Positions 11,235-23,083 of a DNA stretch of 64,000 nt are shown in pieces; positions within the stretch are counted from its first letter, which is position 1; every line of letters starts with the position of its first letter. Source of the DNA: Heterohyrax brucei. Lineage: Eukaryota; Chordata; Mammalia; Hyracoidea; Procaviidae. Where the stretch lies: the NCBI GenBank assembly GCA_028571685.1, contig CM053143.1:139596829-139660828 (forward strand), written 5' to 3'. Both the position numbers and the translations under genes were made by a program. The notes below the pieces were generated by a model. That model was not told the DNA's origin. It searched no databases and saw nothing but the letters and a program-made list of their open reading frames with translations.

Positions 11235-11600
11235 CAGAATGGGGGGAAAAAATGCTAAATAGAACTCAAATTCTTAAAAAGTCCAGAGTTACTGGACAAG
11301 TTGAGACTAGAGGACTCCCAAGACTAATTGCCCAGAGATCAACTTTAAACCTTGCACCCAAATTATCCCTTGAAGTCACCTGCTAGCTCGAAAATAGATT
11401 GGATCATAAAAAAAGACTGTCACCTGAAATGAGTGTCTTTTTAAAAAAATTAAAAACTATAGGAGACCAAATGTTCAAAAATTAAAGAATAAAATAAACA
11501 GAACTGCAAAGATACGCAGATAATCCCAGGGACAGAAGCAGCTGAACGACAATAATAAGCATAGAATTCAGCTAACACTTAAATGCTGTTATTCTCTAGT
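11235..11600 (+). mobile_element. L1 3' region fragment, diverged
   Basis: Follows the same order of motifs as 24.4-24.8 kb: GGGGGGAAAAAATGC, AGAACTCAAATTC, GAGACTAGAGGACTCC, ACTTTAAACC, GAGACCAAATG. 11601-11757 has nothing recognised. Confidence 0.6.
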
Positions 11601-11757
11601 CTTTCAACGCAAGCCCTCTGCTGTTTTCTTTCCAGTCTCCTTTAGGATTACATCCTCCTTCAGGGCCTTGATGACCTCCTACATACTGCCTCCAATGTCT
11701 ATCCTCGACCTAACTGCTACTCCCACCCCTGAGATTCCATTTCTTACCTATTAAAGA

Positions 11758-11918
11758 AAAAAGTAACCCAGTGCCATTGAGTAGATTCTGACTTACAGCA
11801 ACCCTACAGAACCGAGTAGAACTGCCTCATAGAGTTTCCAAGGACTACCTGTGGATTCAAACTGCTGACCTTTTGGTTAGCAGATGTAGCATTTAACCAC
11901 TATGCCAACAGGGTTTCC
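11758..11918 (-). mobile_element. AfroSINE
   Basis: Near full-length reverse-complement copy: CCCAGTGCCATTGAGTAG at one end, GCCAACAGGGTTTCC at the other. A second short tail fragment lies at 11955-11998. Confidence 0.9.
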
Positions 11919-12194
11919 TCTTATTAGGCCTCATAAAATAAAAGATAAAAATAAATTTTAAAAACCTCTTGCCATGGGGTTGATTCTAACCCATGTCAAC
12001 ATATGTTATGTCCCATAATCACCTCAAATTCAGTATGACTTAATCCAAAATTCTCACCTGCTTTCTCCAGCCTTGGATGACATTTTAATTCATTTCTGAG
12101 GGCTGATAGGCCAGAAATAATGCATTAGCAGAACACATATCAACTGCCTAAGGAGCAAGGATCAGACATGGAAATGAAGACGTGATCCCTCAAT

Positions 12195-12330
12195 GTGCCT
12201 GACACTGTGCCTGGTGCTTTCTGCAAATTACCTCATTTTACCCCTAGAGTAGCTGAGTAGAATCACTAAGGAATTTGATCTAGGTCATTCAGTGATTAAG
12301 GGACAAGAATGGGTGAGATCCTTTTATCAT
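12195..12330 (-). mobile_element. MIR SINE
   Basis: GACACTGTGCCTGGTGC..TTACCTCATTTTA and the GGTCATTCAGTGATTAAG block match the MIR core on the minus strand. The surrounding 11.99-12.83 kb is otherwise without recognised features. Confidence 0.65.
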
Positions 12331-13034
12331 ATCATGCTACTTTGGTAATGGACCTACAATACCAATATGAGGACACTCAGGTATGCTCCCATATCTTCAA
12401 ATGAGACATGTCTGTACAGAAAAGCAGCAATACCATCTTATACAGACAGGAACTGACATACAGTGTATTCAAGCTACAGCAAATCATACTTACAACCATC
12501 TGTTGTTTTATACTTTTTGTCTTCAGCAACACATACTACATGCAATGTTGTGGTGTCTAATATGCTGATGTTCTCATTGGTAGATGTTTATATGCAATGT
12601 TTCCAACTCCCAAAAGACTAATAAAGCTTAGATTTATAAAGATACTGATAATAAAAGGCAATGAAGATGAAAACTAAAAAAAAATTTTAAAAAAAGAGAG
12701 ACATTCAACTTACATCAAAACTGATTTCCATCACAGTCATCAGAATGGAACGCCATCATGGGTTTGGGGCTACCTGTACAAAGAAATAACATTAGTATGG
12801 CAGGATAATTGCTGGAGATACTCAATTATGTTGTTGTTTTGTAAATTTTATTTATCTTCTTGTTGCTGAGAATATACACAATGAAAACGTACACCAGTTC
12901 AACCATCTCTATGCATAAAATTGATTAACATTGATTACATTCTTCAAATTATGTGACTGTTCTTGCTGTCCTTTTCTGTCTTCTTCTTTCTGCTTTAAGA
13001 AACATGGTAGGAAAATAATGCTTCTTAAAGATTT

Positions 13035-13460
13035 CTATGTCCTAAGCCTCAGAATTTGTGCAGATGTTACCTTAAATGGCACAAAGGACTTCACAAATGT
13101 GATTAAGTTAAAAATCATAAGATGACAGATGATTATTTGAGTGGCTCAGATGTAATGACAAGGGTCTTTTAAAAAGGAGGCAGGATGATCAGAGTGAGCA
13201 AAGGAGATGTGCGGATGGAAACAGAGGTCACAGTGATATGGAGCTACAAGCCAAGGAGTTCAGACAATCTCTAGAAACTGGAAGAGGCATGAAAACAGAT
13301 TTTCCTCTAAACATCCAGAAGGAATGCAGCCCTGTCAATACTTTGATTTCAGCTGGTAAAATTAACTCCAAACTTCTGACCTCCAAAACTACAAGATGAT
13401 AAATTTTATTGTTTGAAGCCTCCGTGTTTACTGTAATTTGTTACAGCTGCAGCCATATGA
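13035..13460 (+). mobile_element. MLT1-type LTR (ancient)
   Basis: Contains the characteristic order ATGTGATTAAGTTAA, GGAGGCAGGATGATCAGAG, AAGGAATGCAGCCCTG, TTCTGACCTCCAAAAC, TTTGAAGCC and GTAATTTGTTACAGC of MLT1 elements shared by placental mammals. 12.83-13.03 kb just upstream looks repeat-derived too, but I cannot name it. Confidence 0.85.
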
Positions 13461-13672
13461 GCTGTGTGAAGGTTGGTATAACACACAATATATTTTTCCA
13501 CTTCCCAATACCAACAAGATAGCTTAGATGTCCTGCCAGAGTCTAGATTACTTTACTTACGTACATGTAGTGGCCTGGCTAATGGGGTGACTTGTGCTAA
13601 CAATTTTTGTTGCCACATCCTCAGAAGCAAAGACCCCCCCCCCCGAAGTTTACAGGGAGGTAGTGATCTATA

Positions 13673-13857
13673 GGAATCCCTGGGTGGTGCAAATGGTTAA
13701 CATACTCTGCTGTTACAAAAGGTTGGAAGTTCATGTCTATCTAGAGACCCTGAAAGAAAGGCCTGGCAATCCACTTCTAAAAAATCAACCATCGACAGCT
13801 CTGACAGGCATGGGGAAGCCATACATTGGGATGAACTTGACAACAACGGGTTCTGGT
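13673..13857 (+). mobile_element. AfroSINE, second subfamily
   Basis: GGAATCCCTGGGTGGTGCAAA head, then GAAAGAAAGGCCTGGCAATC and GATGAACTTGACAACAACGG. This subfamily has the AAGGCCTGG middle missing from the common type. Confidence 0.85.
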
Positions 13858-13859
13858 AC

Positions 13860-14305
13860 ACATAGAAATCCATAAAGGGAAAGATGAGAGGTTGATGATG
13901 AAATTTAAGGAAAAGAGTTATTTCCCCAGGATTAAGGACAGGGCGAGGGCTAGAGGTGTGCTGAGACTGTAAGAGGCCCATGGGTGGCTTCCACATCTCA
14001 CCCAAGGAGACATAGCTTCAGGAAGACTGGGAAGCAGGCCAACGAGCTCCAAAATCTTGGAACGGCTGTGAGGTTCTCTATGGCTGAGGAAGTGATCATG
14101 ACAAGGCCCACAGGAGACAGAGTCTCAGAGCCTGCCCAAACCATAAGTGTTTGGCAGGCAGGAAGGACCAGCCTGACTAGTGGAGTCCTGTAGCAAAGGA
14201 GCTATAGTAAAACCTAATGCTTCCGACTGGAGACTGGGCCCCTCCCCATTTCTGGACAAGATAAAGATCTCAGCCAACATAGATTTTTAGATGATGCTAA
14301 CAATA
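13860..14305. other. Region without recognised features
   Basis: Single-copy-looking sequence; only short open frames with no family likeness. Confidence 0.5.
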
Positions 14306-14307
14306 GG

Positions 14308-14527
14308 TAGGGAGTCCACCAGTGGCACAAAGAGTTAAGCACTTGACTACCGGCTGAAAGGTTGGGCTTCAAACATACCTGGAGGTGCCTCAAAAGAAAG
14401 GCCTGGGCACCTGTTTCTGAGAAGTCACAGCTTTGAAAACTCGATGCAGCACAGTCTAGTTTGCAACACATGGGTACGCCATGAGTCAGAACCAACTCAA
14501 GAGAAATTGGTTCAGGCTTCTTTTTTA
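14308..14527 (+). mobile_element. AfroSINE, second subfamily
   Basis: GGAGTCCACCAGTGGCAC head, AAAGAAAGGCCTGGGCACC middle, ACACATGGGTACGCCATGAG then a T-rich end. Diverged. Confidence 0.8.
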
Positions 14528-14679
14528 AACAAGAGGGGGAAATTCCCCCAAGACATAACTGAGATGGTCTTTCTTGTCACCTTGGTTAGTAAGGATTAGA
14601 AGCCAGGGTTAATTTGATTCACAATGTGTAGGCTATTGGGTGTAACATCCAGATATTGTAGAGCAATTCATGAATAAAC

Positions 14680-14868
14680 ATGTTACAACTCCAACTCATG
14701 GCAACCCTCTATGTGTCACAGTAGAATTGAACTCCACAGAATTTTCAGTGGTAGCTTTTGGATGTATAATACTTGACCTTCCTTTCGAGGGGCTCTCGTT
14801 GGATTTGATCCTCCAACTTTTTGGTTAGCAGTCTAGCACATTAACTATTTGTATCACTCAGGGTCTGC
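14680..14868 (-). mobile_element. AfroSINE, second subfamily
   Basis: Reverse complement: CTCATGGCAACCCTCTATGTG, ATTTTCAGTGG, CTCCAACTTTTTGGTTAGCAG, TATCACTCAGGGT. A 40-base tail of another copy lies at about 15105-15145. Confidence 0.8.
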
Positions 14869-15149
14869 AACTCATATCTACCCCCACTGGATTTTGGAGG
14901 AAAGCTTTTCCTCGGTGCATTTATGAGAATAAATAGATGAAAGAAAGGGCACACAGAACAGTAAACCTTTAATTATGTAAGGTAAATGTTGACTTTTCCA
15001 TTTAGAGAAGTTACATCTATGGAGACAGAGGTGTGTAAAATCATACACATTTCTGCTGCTCAACATAATGAAACAGCCCAACTCTCTCAAAAATTTCATT
15101 TCCCTCTTTATTACCCATTGCAGTCTAGTTGATTCCAACTCAAAACTCA

Positions 15150-16750
15150 AATCTTCATGTCTTTAATAAAACCTCTACCATGTTGTAGTTTTTTTTAAAA
15201 TCATGACATAATTTTCATCAAAGAAATGTTCAAAAATTCGGCATTCACAAATAGCTTGATACCAGCAGCCACCTGTTTGCGTTGTAAACAGGTAGCAAGT
15301 TAGAAATCTTTGAGAACTTAATTGCAGTGTGGACAGCTACGGAGCAAGCCAGCAGGTTACTGTGGCAAATCCATAAAACCAATTCATGTACATTGTGCAA
15401 GCTGCTCAATCAACGAGTATTTACAAAAGACGAATCAGCAAAGAGAGGAATACGTAAAACAAGAATAGAGCTTTGCAGAAAAAAGAATCTGTCTTTGGAT
15501 TTTTAGAAGTGATTAGAATGTTCTCGTAGGGCTCCTTTAGTGCTTCTTTCTGCTTTCTCAGGAAATAATGACAGGTCTCGCCAAATGGGAAAAATCTAAA
15601 CTCATTAAAGTTTGTGTCATACTTGATTGAATACAAAGGGATAGAATTACAGACTCGTTCTTATGAGAAAAGAGCAAGAATAGAAAGCACGGAAATTGGA
15701 GTTTCAACCATCAATCTTAATTTGTACCTTCCCCTGGGATTTTCTAACAAGGCTTCAACTCTCAACTCCTGTCAAGAGCCATCCTCCTCTAAGAATTCCC
15801 AAGGATGCCCTGACTTGTCACTCAACACCTTCTAACCCATACGTGCCTGAAAGGTTATTTGTTTTCTTTGTTCTTCTGGTCCACTTCCATTTCCTTCAGA
15901 TCTCCTCAAGAGATGCATGCTGACTTTTGTTTGGGGGACTACATTTACGTGTCAGCTACTCCTCTTCCCTCTCTGAGAGGATGCCATAAGCCCAGAGAGG
16001 CCACCTTAGTGCCCTGGAGATCTAGAGACGCAGGCCTTCACCCTTTCTGGTTTTTAGATGAAACAAATATTAAGATGAGATACGAGTTGGATGAGGTGAG
16101 GTAAAAACTCATGGTCAATTGAGACAGAAATATTTTTTTCAATCTGAGATAATCTTTAAACCTTAAACCAAAAGTATCCCCAAATAATAGTTTAGTTTAA
16201 CTAGTATAAAATGTCTGCCTTCAGCACTACACCCTTCTAAAAATTATATATCATCTGTTTACAGAAATAATGTCCATGTTATATATTCTTTTCAATAATA
16301 CAGTTACCCCCTTTTGCATAAGTGAGCTATTCTTCATGTTATACATGTGGTATACTACTTATGCAGGCACATTATTTGCACAAAATACAGTATACAAATC
16401 AAACCGACTGAAAGATTACAGTCATGCTAGCAGTGGAGGAGCAGCTCAGAAAAGGGAGAAAGGTTGCACAACTCAAAGAATGTAATCAACGTCATTAAAT
16501 GGTATATGTATAAACTGTTGAATTGGTGTATGTTTTACTGTTTATATTCTAAGCAACAATGACAACAGAATAGATACAATTTAAAAAAGTGAAAAAGACC
16601 CAGGAGCCATCATGGAAGCTTTCTCACCAGCCAAATCTAGGGTAATTAGTGCATCAAGAAAATGAGAATAGCCACAGACTTTTAGCTCATAGAATGAAAT
16701 GAGCATTCATGAATCTACACTGATAAGAAAGAAAGCTATGAAGAAAGGTA
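15150..16750. other. Single-copy region without recognised gene
   Basis: 1.6 kb with no transposon I can name and no credible coding frame. A perfect 8-base hairpin (ACCTGTTT..AAACAGGT, 15271-15293) is the only structure seen. Confidence 0.5.
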
Positions 16751-17280
16751 TGTTAGGCTGGGTTCTCTAGAAGAGAAAAACGGTAAAGCATACATATATA
16801 GATATATAGAGATACAGATGTTTTTATATGCATATATATATGTAGACAGATTTATTTTGGGGGAATGGCTCATGCAGTTGTGGAGACCGGCAAGTCCCAA
16901 ATCCATGAGTCAAGTGTCAGGCTACAGGTTTCTCCTGATTCATGTGATTGCAGGTGCTGATGAACTCGATATCAGCAGGTAAGCTGGCAGCCTCCTCATT
17001 TATGGAGCTATAAGAGTTAGCAAATCCCAAAGCCTGCAGGTCAGGAAGCAGGCTGCTGGCTCATGTACCAAGAACGGCAGGTCAGCGAGTGATAAGTCAG
17101 ATGCAGGACTGAGAGAGCAAGTTTTGACAAAACTTCCATTAATACTGGAGGTAGGCCACACTCCCAAGAAAACTCCCCTTTCAACCAATTGACTGCTAGC
17201 TTTAGATCACAAAATAAAGAATGATTAGATTATATCTGTGAAACCACTGAGACTTACTGCCTGTAATAGTAACCATCCCA
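16751..17280 (-). mobile_element. Solo ERV-L-type LTR with target duplication
   Basis: Starts TGTTAGGCTGGGTTCTCTAG (plus strand), ends AACCATCCCA; same family as the provirus LTRs at 2.5-3.9 and 9.36 kb. AAAGGTA is found on both sides (16744-16750, 17281-17287), containing the expected 5-base duplication. Confidence 0.85.
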
Positions 17281-17349
17281 AAAGGTAAGTTCTTTCTTCT
17301 ACTATAACTACTATAATGCCAACTAGTAAATGTAGAAGGGATGGTGGAA

Positions 17350-18130
17350 TTCAAAAAGTGACATTGACGTTATGGGAATGGTTATTTTAGGCAAGAATTA
17401 TCAGTGCATGCTAAGATCATTGAGCAAAAATAATTGGAGATGAAGTATTCACAAAGTCTCAAAGTATTTCCTCACAAGGCACCCAGTAAATACAGAAGTT
17501 AAAACAGTAACTTCACAGCAGAGAAACTTAGACAACACCCTCTTAACCCAGTGATCAAAGTTAACATCACCTGGTCTGGACCATGTATCATATACCTCCT
17601 GATGTGATGTACTTAAAAAGACACATATCACTTCTGTTGAATTCCTGCCAGAAATGTATTACTTGCGTCTAACCATGAGGAATAGCAGAAGAAATAAAAT
17701 TGAAACACATTCTTCAAAACAAGTAACCTATACTTTAAAAAAATGTCAAGAACATGGAAGACTAAAGAATTATTCCAAATTAAGGCAGGCTAAAGGGACA
17801 CAGCAACTAAAATAGTATGATTATCCATTGTATCCTGGGCTACGAAAAAAGAAAAAGCTGTCTCTCTTACCATAAAGGACACTAGTGGAAAAATTGGTCA
17901 CATTTGAACAAGGTCTCTGGATTAGAGGATACTTTCCTGCTGGCATTAATTTCTCTATTTTGATAATTTTACTGAGTCATATAAGAAAAAGTTCTTGAGT
18001 TTTAGGAAATACATTTTGAAGCATTTAAAGTATTTGGGGGTACTTTAGAAAGTAATAAGAAATTAAATATGTAAACGTATGTGTGTGGTAACTTAATCTG
18101 GAACACTTAAAAATAATTTATGTAAATGTG
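17350..18130 (+). mobile_element. L1 3' end (old mammalian L1)
   Basis: Resembles the L1M-type 3'UTR: CCTCCTGATGTGATGTAC, GTCAAGAACATGGAAGAC, TATTCCAAATTAAGGCAGG, CATAAAGGACACTAGTGG, TTTTGATAATTTTACTG. Ends shortly before a GT microsatellite. Confidence 0.65.
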
Positions 18131-18133
18131 TAG

Positions 18134-18136
<3 letters not shown>

Positions 18137-18164
<28 letters not shown>
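18137..18164. repeat. (GT)n microsatellite
   Basis: About 14 uninterrupted GT units immediately 5' of an RTE 3' end. Confidence 0.95.
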
Positions 18165-18167
<3 letters not shown>

Positions 18168-18174
18168 CACATAC

Positions 18175-20425
18175 TTGTTGTTGTTAGGTGCCATTGAGTC
18201 TCTTTCATCTCACAGTGACTCTGTGAACAACAGAATGAAACACTGCCCGGTCTTGTGCCATGTCCATAATTGTTTTTATGCTTAAGCCCATAGTTGCAGA
18301 CACTGTGTCAATCCATCTCATCAAGGGTCTTCCTCATTTCCACTGACCCTCCACTCTACCAAGCATGATGTCCTTCTCCATAGACTGATCTTTCTTGACA
18401 ACACGTCCGAAGTATGTAAGATGCAGTCTTGCTGTCTCTGCTCCTAGGGAGCACTCTGGTTGTGCTTCCTCCAGAAAAGACATGTTTGTTCTTTTTGTGG
18501 CCTGTGGTACATTCAACATTCTTCTCCAACACCACAATTCAAACATATCAATTCTCTGTCTTCCTTGTTCATTGTCCAGGTTTCGCATGCATATGACATG
18601 ATTGCAAATACCATAGCTTGGGTCAGTCACTCTTTAGTCTTCAAGGTGACATCTTTACTTTTCAATATTTGAAAGAGATCAAAAACAGCAGATTTTCCCA
18701 ACAAAATGTGTCTTTTGATTTCTTGATTGCTGCTTCCATGGGTGTTGATTGTGGATCCAAGTAAAATGAAATCCTTGACAATCTCAATCCTTTCTCCCTT
18801 ATGACAATGTTGCTTACTGGTCCAGCTGTGAGGATTTTTGTTTTCCTGATGTTGAGATACAATCCATACTGAAGGCTGTGGTCCTTGATCTTCATCAGTA
18901 AGTGTCTCAAAACTTCACTTCCAGCAAGTAAGGTGGTATCGTCTGCATAACGCAGGCTGTTAATGAGTCATCCTCTAATTCTGATGCCTCATTCCTCTTC
19001 ATAGAATCCAGCTTCTCAGATTATTTGTTTGGCTTACATATTGAAAAGGTATGGTGACAGGCTACAGCCCTGACACACACACCTTTCCTGACTTTAAACC
19101 ATACAGTGTCCCTTTGTACTGTTCACACAACTACCTCTTGATCCGTATACAGATTCCTTAAGAGCACAATTAAGTGTTCTGGAACTTCCATTCTCCCCAA
19201 TGTTATCCGTAATTTGTTATGATCCACAGTTGAATACTTCTACATAGTCAATAAAACACAAGTAAACACCTTTCTGGTATTCTTTGCTTTCAGTCAAGAT
19301 CCATCTGACATCAGTGATGATATTCCTGGTTCTACATCTTCTGAATCCAGCTTGAATTTCTGGCAGTTTCTTGTCAATATACTGTTGCAGTCGTTTTTCA
19401 GTGATCTTGAGCAAAATTTTACTTGTGGGTGATATCAACGAGATTGTCCAGTAATTTCCACCTTCGACTGGCTCATCTTTCTTCGGAATGGGCAGTCAGT
19501 TGGCCAGGTAACTGTCCTCCAAATTCCTTGGCATAGATGGGTGAGCACTTCTAGTTCTGCATCTGTTTGTTGAAATATCTCAACTGATATTCCATCAATT
19601 CCTGGAGTCCTGTTTTTTGCCAGTGCCTTCAGTGCAGCTTCAACTTCTTCCTTGAGTACCATCGGTTCGTGATCATATGCTACCTCTTCAAATGGCTGAA
19701 CATCAACCAGTTCTTTCTGGTATAATGACTCTGAGTATTCCTTCCATCTTCTTTTGATGCTCCATGAGTTGTTTAATATTTTCCCTGTAGAATCCCTCAT
19801 TATTGTAACTTGAGGCTTGAATTTTTTTCTTCCGTCCTTTCATCTTGAGAAACACAGAAAGTATTCTTCCTTTCTGGTTTTCCTTTCCAGCTCTTTGCAC
19901 ATGTTATTATAATACTTTCTTTTGTCTTCTTGAGCTACTGTTTGAAATCTCTGTTTATGTCTTTTACTTTGCCAGTCCTTCCTTTTGCTTTAGCTGCTTG
20001 ACTTTCAAGAGCAAGTTTCAGAGTCTTTTCTGACATCCAATTTGGTCTTTTCTTTCTTTCCTGTCTTTTTAATACCTCTTGTTCTCTTCATAGATGACAT
20101 CTTTGATGTCATTCCACAATTTCTCCGGTCTTCAGTCATTAGCTATCGACACAACAAATCTATTCTTGAGATGGTCTTTAAACTCAGGAGGGATATACTC
20201 AAGGTCATACTTTGACTCTTGTGGACTTGTTCTAATTTTCTTCAGTTTCAATTTGAGTTTGCATATGAGCAATTGATGATCTGTGTCACAGTAAGCACCT
20301 GGTCTTATTCTGACTGCTCATATGGAGCTTTTCCATTATCTTTTTCCACAGATGTAGTTAATTTGGCTCCTGTGTGTTCCATCTGGTGAGATCCATGTGT
20401 ACAGTCACTGTGTTGGTTAAAAGAG
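18175..20425 (-). mobile_element. RTE LINE, ORF2 reverse transcriptase portion
   Basis: About 2.25 kb in reverse orientation. Minus-strand frames read typical RTE reverse transcriptase: the LPEIQAGFRR..GTRN-like block and FIDY catalytic-domain region near 19217-19438, the fingers segment near 19435-19800, and C-terminal RT near 18662-18910. Multiple stops and frame changes make it inactive. The 3' end is the GTTGTTGTTAGGTGCC terminus at 18175. Confidence 0.92.
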
Positions 20426-21039
20426 CTTTGGAACACGTACCCTAGCAGGGCAGATGTGAGCCTGAGGCCCAGGCTGTGCAGCCATAGGAAGCAGAAGCTG
20501 AAGAGACAAAGAGCATGAGAAGCTGAGCTGCCTCCATCTCAAAAGATATGGCCATAACCTCAGGGGTTCGAAAACATGGTGCCAGGGCTTTCTGTGTTTT
20601 GTCGGAGTGGAATTGCCACTCAGTTGGGTGAGAGTTTCTGACCAAGTGGACCTTGAAGGCAGAGTTGTAACACAGGGTTGGGGGTGTCCACTCAGAATCC
20701 AGAGAGTGTGGCCAATACCTAGAGTCTGGAGGGCAGGGCCATTGTGTAGATGCCTCAGAAAATGTAAGAAAGTTTTCAAAGTTTTGAGGGCTAATGTAAT
20801 GAGTTCTGCTGACTTGCTTGGCGCCCTTTCCTTGCAATTTCTCCCATTTGTAATGGAATGTCTAACTTGTGCCTGTTCAGCCATTGTACCTTCGGAAGCT
20901 GATAGCTTGTATTCTAGGTTTCACAGACGTAGAAGAGTTTTTCTATTTTGGACTTTGAACTGATTTAAGATCTCTGTCATATGGGATGAATGTGTTGTGT
21001 GTTTCAAAGATGTGATTTGGGGGATACTAAAGAATGGGA
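20426..21039 (+). mobile_element. MaLR internal region fragment
   Basis: Plus-strand match to the 3' part of THE1/MLT1-type internal sequence, for example CAATTTCTCCCATTTG near 20836, followed by the pre-LTR segment. It is joined directly to the LTR at 21040. Long minus-strand frames here (131 and 155 codons) are antisense and not credible genes. Confidence 0.7.
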
Positions 21040-21564
21040 TGCCATGAACTGAGTTGTGTCCCCCCCCCCAAATATGTATAGCCATGTGCTTGGGCCATGA
21101 TTCCCTGTATTCTATGATTGTCCTCCATTTTGTGATTTTCCTATGCTATATGTTAAAGGATTAGGGTGGGACTGTAAATCCCTGCATAAGATCACCTCCC
21201 TGCTCCACTGTAAAGAGAGTTTCCCAGGAGCATGGCTTGTACCACCCTTAATCCTTTCATCTGGCAAGAGATAAAAGGAAACAGAAGCAAGCAGAGAATT
21301 GAGAACCTCACTCCATCAAGAAAGCAGTACCAGGAGAAGAGTGCGTCCTTCAGACCTGAGGGTCCTGCAACGAGATGCTCCCTGGACAAAGACTGGTACA
21401 ATACCTGACTTTCCTCCAGAGCCACCAGGGGGAAAGGCATTCCATTGGAGCAGACATACTGCATACAGACTTGTAGCCTACCGGACTGTGAGAACAAATC
21501 TTCCTTTGTTAAAGCCATCCACTCTGAGGTATTTCTGTTAGAGCCACCCTAGCTGACTAAAACA
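21040..21564 (+). mobile_element. 3' LTR of MaLR element
   Basis: 525 bases, TGCCATGAACTGAG to CTAAAACA, same family as 235-765; a run of 10 C at 21060-21069. The matching 5' LTR is missing. Confidence 0.85.
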
Positions 21565-21566
21565 GT

Positions 21567-22530
21567 GATCAATACATCAGATTTGTTCCTGAGATGTTCT
21601 TTAAACTCAGGAGGGATACACTCAAGGTCATACTTTGGCTCTCATGCACTTGTTCTAATTTTTTTCTGTTCCAATTTGATTTTGCATATGAGCAGTTGAT
21701 GACCTGTGTGACAGTAAGTACCTGGTTTTGTTCTTACTGGTGATATGGAGCTTTTCCATCATCTTTTTGCACAGATGTAGTTTATTTGGTTCCTATGTAT
21801 TCCATCTGGTGAGGTCCATGTGTACAGTCACCATTTGTGTTGGTTAAAAAAGATATTAGCAAAGAAAAAGTCGTTAGTCTTGCAAAATTCTATCATACGA
21901 TCTCTGGCATTATTTCTATCACCAAGGCTGTGTTTTCCAACTACTGATCCTTCTTCTTTGTTTCCAACTTTTGCATTCCAGTCACCAGTAATTAGCAACG
22001 CACCCTGATTGCATGTTCAATCAATTTCAGACTTGAAAAGCTGGTAAAAATCTTCAACCTCTTCGTTTTTGGCCTTAGTGGTTGGTGCACAAATTTGAGT
22101 AGTCATATTAGCTGGCCTTTCTTGTAGACATATGGATATTATCCTATCATTGACAGCATTGTACTTGAAGAGAGGTCTTGAAATGTTCTTTTTCGTGTTG
22201 AATACAACACCATTCCTCTTCAAGTTTTCATTCCCAGCATAGTAGATCATATGATTGTCAGATTCCAAAAGGTTCAAACCAGTCCATTTCAGCTCACTAA
22301 TGCCTAGGATGTCAATGTTTATGCATTCCATTTTGTTTTTGACAATTTCCAGTTTTCCTAGATTCATACTTTGTACATCCCATGTCCCAATTATTAATGG
22401 ATATTTGCAGCTGTTTCTTCTCACTTTGAGTCACACTACATCAGCAAAGAACATCACGGAGGCCTTAATCTGTCCATGTCATTAAGGTCGACTCTACTTT
22501 GAGGAGGCAGCTTAGATGAATGTACTTGGG
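21567..22530 (-). mobile_element. RTE LINE, endonuclease and 5' region
   Basis: Minus-strand frame at 22424-22017 reads the N-terminal AP-endonuclease domain of RTE (LGISELKWTG motif). 22425-22530 matches the RTE 5'UTR side. Its lower end (21580-21857) overlaps in content with 20137-20423 of the neighbouring RTE. Confidence 0.9.
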
Positions 22531-22539
22531 AGAATAAAA

Positions 22540-22671
22540 ATGAAAACAGAGATCACATGATAGACTTTTGCTGCAATAATGACTTATTTATTGGAATGCC
22601 TTTTTCAACAATGTAACTGGCAGCTATACGTGTGGACTTCACTAGATGAGAAAGACAACAATCAAATCAAA
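22540..22671 (+). mobile_element. RTE LINE fragment, plus strand
   Basis: Corresponds to the endonuclease-domain end (GATAGACTTTTGC.., CTATACGTGTGGACTTCAC.., AATCAAATC) and stops at the mariner-like element. Confidence 0.65.
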
Positions 22672-22953
22672 TACAAGGTCTGACAATTAAGTACCTAAAC
22701 TTAATTGTTTTGAGGGCTACATACCTCGTTCCTGAATATCGCTAGGGTCACCTTCGAAGTACCACCCTTGGGAAGCTATGCACTGATGTCAGTGCCTAGT
22801 CCACTCTTCAAAGCAATTTTAGAACTGCTTCTGGAATGGCCATTGCACACAGTGGCACAGTGGCAAGTTTGTGAACTTTATTATAGAGTTGTCTATGAGT
22901 GAGTTTTTAGCCAGTCAAGAAATAACTGTACTGGAACACCCTTCCTGCTCACC
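22672..22953 (+). mobile_element. Mariner-like DNA transposon relic
   Basis: Begins after a TA with AAGGTCTGACAATTAAG, followed by CTACATACCTCGTTCCTGAA, ACCTTCGAAGTACC and CTTGGGAAGCTATGCAC, resembling the mariner family known from cattle (Mariner1_BT-like). Only about 280 bases remain. The last 60 bases appear to match the family in the opposite orientation, suggesting an internal inversion or deletion; this rests on memory of the consensus. Confidence 0.6.
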
Positions 22954-23083
22954 TGAGTCCCTGGATGGTATAAATGGTTAACCCATGTGGCTGCTAAGTG
23001 AAAAGTCAAAGATTTGAGTCCATCAAGAGATACTTTGGAAGACCTGGTGATCCACTTCCAAAAGATCTAAAAGTTGTGTGACC
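22954..23083 (+). mobile_element. AfroSINE, second subfamily, truncated
   Basis: GAGTCCCTGGATGGTATAAATGG head and GACCTGGTGATCCACTTCC; lacks the 3' third. Confidence 0.8.

Noticed and set aside
15271-15293. Perfect 8-base hairpin ACCTGTTT..AAACAGGT
   Set aside because: Too short and isolated to support an RNA gene or terminator; expected by chance in 64 kb.
20417-20884. Overlapping 155- and 131-codon minus-strand frames
   Set aside because: They lie antisense in MaLR internal sequence whose plus-strand likeness is clear.
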